Source: Salivita marina (GTDB lineage Bacteria; Pseudomonadota; Gammaproteobacteria; Pseudomonadales; Azotimanducaceae). From it: DNA of 64,000 nt. The DNA lies in the NCBI GenBank assembly GCA_038144425.1, contig JAYQNS010000002.1, forward strand, positions 682,001-746,000, in the 5' to 3' direction. Below, piece after piece: positions 57,918 through 64,000 of the stretch. The translations under genes and the position numbers were made by a program. Within the stretch, counting starts at the first letter, position 1. Each line of letters starts with the position of its first letter. Under the pieces are notes generated by a model, which was not told the DNA's origin, did not search any database, and saw only the letters and a list, made by a program, of their open reading frames with translations.

Positions 57918-59840
57918 ATGAACTGGAAAACGCTTTTAGGAGCGGGAGTGTTTGCGGTTCTCCTCTTCGGGGGCTATCGCATCGCCTTGATCGCTGGGTC
58001 TATTTCTATGCCCAGCTCGGAGGACGAGGTCGCCGCCCTGCGGGTTAAGGCTGCCGCTCAGAGGGAAGATAGGATTTACCGCCCGCCGCCTTCAGCTCGG
58101 GAAGCGCTCCGCCCGGATCCTTGGAAGAATGTTTACTTCGGTGACCTCCATGTGCACACGAGTATTTCCGCCGATGCCTACCTGTTCGGCAACCGCTTTG
58201 GGCTTGATAGTGCTTATGCTTTCGCCAAGGGCGAAGCCTTAGAACTTCGAACGGGAGAGATCGCCCAGCTCACCCGTCCCCTTGATTTTGTCGCGCTAAC
58301 GGACCACGCCGAAGCCTTCGGGCGTATCGAGGCCTGTGCCGATGGCGGGTTCGGGCCCGACGCGGAGGAGGGGTGTGCATTTCTTGAGACCCCCTCGGTT
58401 TGGGGGTTCTTGCAAATGCGCGGCCGAGCGGAGCAGCGCCCGGTGCGCAGAAAGCTCGACGTCTTTAATGATGATCCTGCCGTTGAACGGGTCTATGCCG
58501 CCCGAACCTGGCAGGCGGTAAGGGAGGCGGCGCAGAGGCATTACGAACCGGGAGTATTCACGACCTTCGTCGCCTATGAGTACTCCCCAGCGCTGCCGGA
58601 TCGGGGAAAGCATCATCGGAACGTCATTTTTCGGACGGATGCGGCGCCCGAATATGCGGTTTCCGCAGTAGACGCGGCCTCTGAAATTGACCTCTGGAAA
58701 CAGCTTGGGGCACAGTGCTCCGGGCCATGCGAATTCCTGACCATTCCCCACAATCCTAACAAGAGCTGGGGTCTGGCCTTTGCCAGCGAAACCATCGATG
58801 GCATTCCCTATACGCAGGACGATTGGTTTCTGCGGCGGCGCTTAGAGCCCTTGGTTGAGATGTTTCAGATCAAGGGAAGTTCAGAGTGTGCCTTCGGCTT
58901 TGGCGCCACCGATGAAGAGTGTGGCTTTGAACAGTTCTTCCCACCCTGTGAGGACGGTCAGGAGACGTCTTGTATCCATCCGACCTCCATGGCCCGCGAT
59001 GGGCTGAAGAAAGGGCTCGTCTTGAAGCAGTCGCTGGGTGCAAATCCGTTGGAGTTTGGCTTCGTGGGCTCCACTGATACCCACAACTCGAATCCCGGCG
59101 ATACGGAAGAGTGGGACTGGCGGGGCACCACAACTTTTACCTCTTCTCCGGCGACACAGCGAATGAACGTTTCCAACGTCACGGGCATTCGAAATAACAA
59201 CCCGGGCGGACTGGCCGCCATTTGGGCGGAAGAAAACAGCCGGGAAGCGCTTTTCGATGCGATGACGCGGAAGGAGGTTTACGCCACGAGTGGAACGCGC
59301 ATAAAGCTTCGCGTCTTCGCCGGCTTTTCCTTCCCGGAGGACTTGGGGGAAACCGCAGATCTAGCAGTGGCCTATGCAAGGGGGGTTCCCATGGGGGGAA
59401 CGCTTGGGACTGAAGCGAAGGCTCCTTCCTTCTTTATATGGGCAACGCAGGATCCCGATCATGCGCCGCTCGATCGGGTCCAAGTGATCAAGGGTTGGCT
59501 TGAAGACGGGCAGGCCATGGAAGCGGTTTACGATGTGGCTTGTGCGGGCGGGCAGCCTGATTCCGTTTCCGGGCAATGCCCTCCGAGCACAGCGACGGTT
59601 GATTTAGAGGACTGTAGCTGGGATCAGTCGACCGGAAGCCCCGAACTCCGAGCGCTGTGGGTGGATCCGTCTTACGACGCGGAGCAGGATGCCTTCTATT
59701 ACGCACGGGTCGTTCAGAATCCGACGTGTCGCTGGACCACCTACGACAGTATCCGTTTGAACCGTTCACCCCCGGAGGAGGTTCCCCCGGTGGTCTCCGA
59801 GATGGCTTGGAGCTCGCCCATCTGGCTTCACGCGCCCTAG
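57918..59840 (+). CDS. DUF3604 protein, PHP-like metal phosphoesterase fold
   Basis: 640 aa, ATG at 57918 after AGGAG. N-terminal membrane/signal segment (GVFAVLLFGGYRIALIAGS). YFGDLHVHTSISADAY gives the HxH metal motif, FVALTDHAEAFG the second, IPHNPNKSWG and GFVGSTDTHNSNPG others. Exported or periplasmic-facing. The family is widespread in marine bacteria with unproved substrate. First of a three-gene operon (6 nt to the next). Confidence 0.9.
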   Translation: MNWKTLLGAGVFAVLLFGGYRIALIAGSISMPSSEDEVAALRVKAAAQREDRIYRPPPSAREALRPDPWKNVYFGDLHVHTSISADAYLFGNRFGLDSAYAFAKGEALELRTGEIAQLTRPLDFVALTDHAEAFGRIEACADGGFGPDAEEGCAFLETPSVWGFLQMRGRAEQRPVRRKLDVFNDDPAVERVYAARTWQAVREAAQRHYEPGVFTTFVAYEYSPALPDRGKHHRNVIFRTDAAPEYAVSAVDAASEIDLWKQLGAQCSGPCEFLTIPHNPNKSWGLAFASETIDGIPYTQDDWFLRRRLEPLVEMFQIKGSSECAFGFGATDEECGFEQFFPPCEDGQETSCIHPTSMARDGLKKGLVLKQSLGANPLEFGFVGSTDTHNSNPGDTEEWDWRGTTTFTSSPATQRMNVSNVTGIRNNNPGGLAAIWAEENSREALFDAMTRKEVYATSGTRIKLRVFAGFSFPEDLGETADLAVAYARGVPMGGTLGTEAKAPSFFIWATQDPDHAPLDRVQVIKGWLEDGQAMEAVYDVACAGGQPDSVSGQCPPSTATVDLEDCSWDQSTGSPELRALWVDPSYDAEQDAFYYARVVQNPTCRWTTYDSIRLNRSPPEEVPPVVSEMAWSSPIWLHAP

Positions 59841-59846
59841 CTTTTT

Positions 59847-60797
59847 ATGGGGACTTGGCACGAACGGCCGTGGCTGCGCTTCTGCTTGCTAGGAGGCGTG
59901 CTAGTACTCCTTGAGGGGTTTCTGCACCCTCCATCAAAGCCGGTGCTTGGCCCTCTTGGGGAGAGTCGTTTAGCGGGGCTTAAGGCGCAGTGGCGCTCCC
60001 AGGCTGGTCGCGATCCTTCCCCCTCCCAGCTTCGTGAGCTGATTTCCCTAGAGCTCGAGAACGACATGCTGCTTCAGGAAGCCTTGAAGCTTCAGCTCCA
60101 CCGGGCGGATCGCACCGTCTTTGAACGGCTACTGCGCGACCTGGATTTTCTTGGCGTGGCAGATGGCTTGTCCGATCGGGACCGCTTCGAGCGGGCCCTG
60201 AGCTTAGGTCTTCACCTCGATGACGAGGTTGTGCGCCAGCGGCTCATCTTCTTGATGGAGCAGCGCCTGCTTCGCTCAAGCCCTAAGCCAGCGATTACCC
60301 CTGAAGCCCTTGCAGCGTCCTTTAACGCTCGGCGCGAGGAGCTTAGGGTTGCGCCACGACTCGCCTTCGATCAGGTTTTCTTCTCTACTGACGATTGGGG
60401 GATCGTTAGGAAGCGCGTTGATCAGATTCAGCGAGGCGGCCTAAGCGTCCCCGAGGCGCGTCTCCTGGGCGATCCCTTCATCGCGGGCGCTCAGATTAAG
60501 GAACAATCCCTACCCGAGCTTGGGCGGATTTTCGGAAGCCTGTTTCAAGAAAATTTGCAAGCTGCACTGTCAGAAAGTCCACCTCAGATTGACAGTTGGT
60601 ACGGGCCCATTCGCTCAGCCCTGGGTTTTCACTATCTGTGGGTGGAGGCTTTCGAGGCAGGGAGAGAAGCCACCTTTTCTGACCTTGAGGCGAAGCTCCG
60701 GCGAGACCTAGAGCGTTGGAATCAGGAGAAGGCTCTCGAGCACGCAAAGCGCGCTCTTACAGATCATTACCACCTTCAGCTCGACGTGGCGGGGTAG
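59847..60797 (+). CDS. Parvulin-like peptidylprolyl isomerase domain protein
   Basis: 316 aa. N-terminal hydrophobic segment (FCLLGGVLVLLEGFL) anchors it; SurA-like N-terminal helices (LISLELENDMLLQEALKL) and a parvulin-like region (LAFDQVFFST to FHYLWVEAFEAG) follow. It probably helps fold the neighbouring exported proteins. Repeatedly encoded with DUF3604 and HupE proteins. Confidence 0.8.
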   Translation: MGTWHERPWLRFCLLGGVLVLLEGFLHPPSKPVLGPLGESRLAGLKAQWRSQAGRDPSPSQLRELISLELENDMLLQEALKLQLHRADRTVFERLLRDLDFLGVADGLSDRDRFERALSLGLHLDDEVVRQRLIFLMEQRLLRSSPKPAITPEALAASFNARREELRVAPRLAFDQVFFSTDDWGIVRKRVDQIQRGGLSVPEARLLGDPFIAGAQIKEQSLPELGRIFGSLFQENLQAALSESPPQIDSWYGPIRSALGFHYLWVEAFEAGREATFSDLEAKLRRDLERWNQEKALEHAKRALTDHYHLQLDVAG

Positions 60798-60804
60798 TGG
60801 GTTC

Positions 60805-61860
60805 ATGAGGAAAGGTGCCCTCATGCCAACGAGCCCTGTCGCTTTGGGGGTAGCGACGCTCATTCTTTTGGCCCTCGCGAACCCTGTTTTTGCCCATCGC
60901 TTTGCCCCTTCGCTATTTCAAGTGACAGAGATTGCGCCGCAGCATTTTGCCGTTCTTTGGAAAGAGCCGATTGCGCGGGCTTCAACGGTGCCACTGCAGC
61001 CACGGGTTCCGGACGGGTGCCAAGTTCTTCGTAAAACCCCCTCGGTGGAGGAGGGTACGGGGCGGGTGTTCCGCTTTCAGTGGCGGTGCGAAATCGATGC
61101 GTCTGGACGGCTCTTTGGGAGGGGGCTAGGGGTCGCCGGTCTTGCGGAAAATCAGGCCTCAGCAATTGTGCTGCTTTCTTTGCAAGATGGGCGAGTCTTT
61201 CAGGCATCTCTGACTGCAGCGCAACCGGTCTTTTCGGTGCCCAAGGTTCCCAGCTTCTGGGGCGTTTCCAGGATGTACGTGCCGCTTGGCGTGGAGCACA
61301 TCCTAAGGGGTGCGGACCACCTGCTCTTTATTCTTGCGCTGGTGCTTTTGGTCCGAAAGGGGCGACCCCTATTCTGGACCCTATCGTCCTTCACCGTGGG
61401 CCATAGCGTCACCTTGGCGCTCGTGTCGCTGGGTATTTTGACCGTGCCTGAAAGCTTCGCAGAGCTGTTGATTGCCGCGAGCATATTCCTGCTGGCGGTT
61501 GTGCTCGCTGGCCCGGCGAGGCCCCTTTCTGAAGGAGGCTGGCAAAGCGTCGTTATGAGCCATCCCTGGTGGCTTGCTGGGGGTTTCGGACTAATTCATG
61601 GCTTGGGGTTTGCCGGGGCCTTAGCCGAACTGGGGATCCCCCAAGGTGGCGTCGCCACCGCGCTACTTGGCTTCAACCTGGGTATCGAAATCGGGCAACT
61701 CTTATTCGTGGGCGTACTCTTTCTTCTAGCGGCTGCGCCGTTGTCTCGCTTCCTTTCCAACGCAGGGCGCGGCGCGAGCGTCTATTTAATTGGCGGTGCT
61801 TCTGCCTATTGGTGCATCGACAGGCTAGGCAGGCTACTTGCCGAGTCCGTTCGTCTTTAA
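60805..61860 (+). CDS. HupE/UreJ-family membrane protein
   Basis: 351 aa. Signal peptide ending NPVFAHRFAP, a periplasmic domain of about 120 residues, then six or so TM helices with GVEHILRGADHLLFILALVLL and FTVGHSVTLAL (His-rich, metal-transport-like) and GLIHGLGFAGALAELG. Related to nickel/cobalt transporters of urease and hydrogenase systems, but no such enzymes are here. Last of the operon. Confidence 0.88.
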   Translation: MRKGALMPTSPVALGVATLILLALANPVFAHRFAPSLFQVTEIAPQHFAVLWKEPIARASTVPLQPRVPDGCQVLRKTPSVEEGTGRVFRFQWRCEIDASGRLFGRGLGVAGLAENQASAIVLLSLQDGRVFQASLTAAQPVFSVPKVPSFWGVSRMYVPLGVEHILRGADHLLFILALVLLVRKGRPLFWTLSSFTVGHSVTLALVSLGILTVPESFAELLIAASIFLLAVVLAGPARPLSEGGWQSVVMSHPWWLAGGFGLIHGLGFAGALAELGIPQGGVATALLGFNLGIEIGQLLFVGVLFLLAAAPLSRFLSNAGRGASVYLIGGASAYWCIDRLGRLLAESVRL

Positions 61861-62015
61861 AAGGGGGCGGATCCATTGTGGACTTTCAGCCAGCCGCGGC
61901 CTTAAGTTCCTTAGAGGAGCCATAGCGTCGCCGTGTTGACGGCCCCAGCTTTACGTGGGACAGTCGCGGGAAAGTAGTCAGTGTCTACATCGAGTCATTC
62001 ATGAGGGCTCCGCTA

Positions 62016-62219
62016 ATGAAACGCCTACTAACGCTATTCTTTTCACCCCTAACCTTCGCCCTAGGATTCCTTGCTCCGGTCATCGCGCAAAGTGCGGAAG
62101 CCCTGGGATGGGGCGTTCCTGGCCTTTCAAATCTCACCTTAGGGCTGGCCCTAGCCCTCGCCCTTGGCGTGACGGCGCAGCTGCGGGGAGGCTGGTTGTG
62201 GCACACCTCGAAGCAGTAG
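62016..62219 (+). CDS. Small membrane protein upstream of the desaturase
   Basis: 67 aa from ATG at 62016. Two hydrophobic segments (TLFFSPLTFALGFLAPVIA and LTLGLALALALGVTA). Its 3' end overlaps the desaturase start by 22 nt. No family recognised. ATG at 62001 is an alternative start. Confidence 0.6.
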   Translation: MKRLLTLFFSPLTFALGFLAPVIAQSAEALGWGVPGLSNLTLGLALALALGVTAQLRGGWLWHTSKQ

Positions 62220-63064
62220 CCGATCTCTCCCAGGCAACGGATGCAGAGCTCGATGCCTTAGAGCGGCGCCTAGCCGCACCCTTTATGCGTGTTTTCCCTT
62301 GGGGAATTATTCTTTGGGGCTTCGCCAACGCAGCGGTTTGGCTCGCTCTGTGGCCGCTGGTGCTTTTGGACCTGATGCCCCTTGCAGTGGCTTTCCCCAT
62401 CGCGGTCCTGAACGTGGCGCTTTCCTACCTGCCTTCTCATGATGCGCAGCACAACATCATTGCGAGGAAGGGTCATCGGCTTCGCTGGCTCAATGAGCTT
62501 TTAGGCTGGGTTTCGCTTATCCCCCTTTGGCAATCGTTTCAGGTGATGCGCTTTACCCATTACGAACATCATCGACACACGAATGATCCGGAGCTCGACC
62601 CTGATTACCCCGTTCACACGGAAAGCATTGCGGGCTTCTTCAAAGCGCGTATTGGGGCCGGCGGCAACGATTCCTATGGCGCCGCGCTTTTGCGCATCGG
62701 CCGCCCAGATCTCATTGCCCAGGGGATCGGCTATGAGGTGGTCTTTTTTCTCTTTCTCTTCTCCATGGCGTGGTCGGGCTATGCCCTCGAAGTTGCCCTG
62801 ATTTGGTGGCTACCTAAGCACATCGCCCTTCTCTGGATTCAATTTTACCTATCGTGGATGCCTCACCATCCAGGATCGGAAACGGGCCGCTATCGGGAAA
62901 CACGGGCCTTTCGGAGCATTTTTGGCAATGTTCTCTCAGGAGGTATGCAGTACCACATCGTGCATCACCTTTATCCGACGATTCCCCTAATGCAGACCCC
63001 CGCAGCCTATCGCGCGCTTCGCCCGGTGCTTGAACGGAGGGGGTGTGACCTCGGTCAGCTCTGA
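62198..63064 (+). CDS. Fatty acid desaturase / hydroxylase-family membrane di-iron enzyme
   Basis: 288 aa from GTG at 62198 (GGGGAG upstream). The three histidine boxes are HDAQHN, HYEHHRH and HIVHHLYP, separated by TM segments. It inserts a double bond or hydroxyl into a lipid chain. A longer open frame upstream is not conserved. The TetR gene begins inside its 3' end. Confidence 0.9.
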   Translation: MAHLEAVADLSQATDAELDALERRLAAPFMRVFPWGIILWGFANAAVWLALWPLVLLDLMPLAVAFPIAVLNVALSYLPSHDAQHNIIARKGHRLRWLNELLGWVSLIPLWQSFQVMRFTHYEHHRHTNDPELDPDYPVHTESIAGFFKARIGAGGNDSYGAALLRIGRPDLIAQGIGYEVVFFLFLFSMAWSGYALEVALIWWLPKHIALLWIQFYLSWMPHHPGSETGRYRETRAFRSIFGNVLSGGMQYHIVHHLYPTIPLMQTPAAYRALRPVLERRGCDLGQL

Positions 63065-63710
63065 ATCCCAAGGGAAGTCCTCCGCCTCTCGCGATGGGCG
63101 CTACCATCATGGATCGCTGAGGGAGGCGCTACTCTTGCGAGCCGCGGAGGTGATCGAGGAATGCGGTCTTGAAGCGCTTAGTCTTCGGGGGCTCGCTCGG
63201 GACTTAGGGGTGTCTCACGGCGCCCCTAACCGGCACTTTAGGTCAAAGGAGGCCCTCCTTGCGGCCCTGGCGAGCAAAGGTTTCGAGGAGGCTCGAGCAG
63301 CAACCCTCGCGGCGAAGGAGAAGGCTGACCCCGACCCTTGGTGTCAGCTGAATGCCATGGGTCGAGGCTACCTCCGATGGGCAATCGCTAATCGGACCTT
63401 ATTCCATGTGATGGAGCACCCCGACGTCGCGCGCCAAGCAGATCCGGAGCTTCTTTCCCGAATTGCCGCGACCCAGCAGATGGTGAAGGATGCGGTGTTC
63501 GCCGCGCAGCGGACGGGTCGCTACCCGGAAGTTGACCTCGATCGGCTGACTCTTTTTACCCATGCCGTTCCCCATGGCGTAGCTCATCTCCTCACTAATC
63601 CAATTTTTGAGGACGCCTTCGAGCCGGATGAGCTTGATGATTTTGTTGCTCAGATTATCGAGCTCGTAGTGCCCCTCCGGGGCCGTTTGCACCGGGAAGC
63701 GCTGTCATGA
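63045..63710 (+). CDS. TetR-family regulator
   Basis: 221 aa from GTG at 63045, overlapping the desaturase by 20 nt, with GGAGGGG just upstream. HTH LSLRGLARDLGVSHGAPNRHFRSKEALLAALA at about residues 48-79; the C-terminal domain is TetR_C-like. Cotranscribed with the desaturase and probably autoregulatory for lipid metabolism (inference). Confidence 0.9.
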   Translation: MTSVSSESQGKSSASRDGRYHHGSLREALLLRAAEVIEECGLEALSLRGLARDLGVSHGAPNRHFRSKEALLAALASKGFEEARAATLAAKEKADPDPWCQLNAMGRGYLRWAIANRTLFHVMEHPDVARQADPELLSRIAATQQMVKDAVFAAQRTGRYPEVDLDRLTLFTHAVPHGVAHLLTNPIFEDAFEPDELDDFVAQIIELVVPLRGRLHREALS

Positions 63711-64000
63711 AGAAGCGAACAGGACTATGGCTTGGTGCCACCCTGGCCTGGCTCGCGTTTGCATTTTGGTACACCGACCTGGGAGGGCCGCTCACCGATG
63801 CGGAGGTTAATTCCGCCCTAGGAGTGCTCGAGGCTCGAGGTATGGAAGCCGACCGCTTGCAGGAGTTCGAAAGGTTTCTCCGCGAGGACACGGGTAGGCA
63901 GTTCTTGATGGTCAACAATATCGACCTCAGGGATAGGCCCCCGCCTATGCCGGCCTTCGACGGCGGCGGGACCGCCCAAGAATATAGTGACTATTACATG
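63707..64000 (+). CDS. Hypothetical protein, cut by the window end
   Basis: Starts at ATG 63707, overlapping the TetR stop (ATGA). 98 codons are visible. One N-terminal TM or signal (LWLGATLAWLAFAFW), then a soluble region with GVLEARGMEADRLQEFERFL and VNNIDLRDRPP. Similar proteins of marine gammaproteobacteria are uncharacterised. Confidence 0.75.
   Translation, partial: MKKRTGLWLGATLAWLAFAFWYTDLGGPLTDAEVNSALGVLEARGMEADRLQEFERFLREDTGRQFLMVNNIDLRDRPPPMPAFDGGGTAQEYSDYYM

Overview
The window reads as one chromosomal segment of a GC-rich gammaproteobacterium, probably marine. The evidence is the core block infC-rpmI-rplT-pheS-pheT-ihfA-merR with gammaproteobacterial protein and tRNA types, plus families common in marine gammaproteobacteria (DUF3604, HupE/UreJ, DUF1330, NIPSNAP, CaiB, several TetR regulators). 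The genus cannot be fixed from sequence alone.

Layout. 1-3134: a broken HSL-type esterase, a DsbA-like oxidoreductase and a broken lipoprotein esterase. 3151-13398: conserved housekeeping region with uvrB, the translation block (infC apparently starting at AUC), a DHH protein, ihfA, a MerR regulator, a DUF2164 protein, a NIPSNAP protein and five tRNA genes (Asn, Val-GAC, Pro, Val-TAC, Asp). 13399-42840: a 29 kb accessory region starting at the 3' end of tRNA-Asp(GTC). The last 17 nt of that tRNA recur five more times in the same orientation and divide the region into five tandem units of 6.9, 1.4, 7.6, 9.0 and 4.6 kb. Every unit ends the same way: two GTGGGGA-like heptamers 12 nt apart, then 57-58 nt, then the 17-nt core. 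No recombinase gene is visible in any unit. Cargo is a CoA-transferase/amidohydrolase/D-aminoacylase operon with its XRE regulator (unit 1), a small MGMT-like protein (unit 2), a serine hydrolase pair plus a membrane-protein module and a TolB-like protein (unit 3), a signalling operon of two beta-lactamase-fold proteins, a hybrid histidine kinase, a POLLUX-like channel and a response regulator (unit 4), and a wrecked sulfatase, a MetX-like hydrolase, a GST and a cyclase (unit 5).

42841-64000: GC-rich chromosome with ordinary accessory metabolism. It holds a TetR/reductase divergent pair with clear operators, small secreted proteins, a VOC protein, a molybdenum oxidoreductase operon with MobA and DUF7009, an iron alcohol dehydrogenase, a metallo-beta-lactamase-fold protein, a TetR-controlled DUF3604-PPIase-HupE operon, and a desaturase-TetR operon cut by the window end.

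Many accessory genes carry single-base frameshifts in or beside homopolymers, and three carry in-frame stops, while about 10 kb of core genes carry none. This may be real decay of accessory DNA, consensus error, or both. The most notable possible novelty is the integrase-less, tRNA-anchored tandem array and two of its modules: the unit 4 signalling operon, and the unit 3 MotA/TolQ-like module, which shares a small uncharacterised protein family with unit 4.
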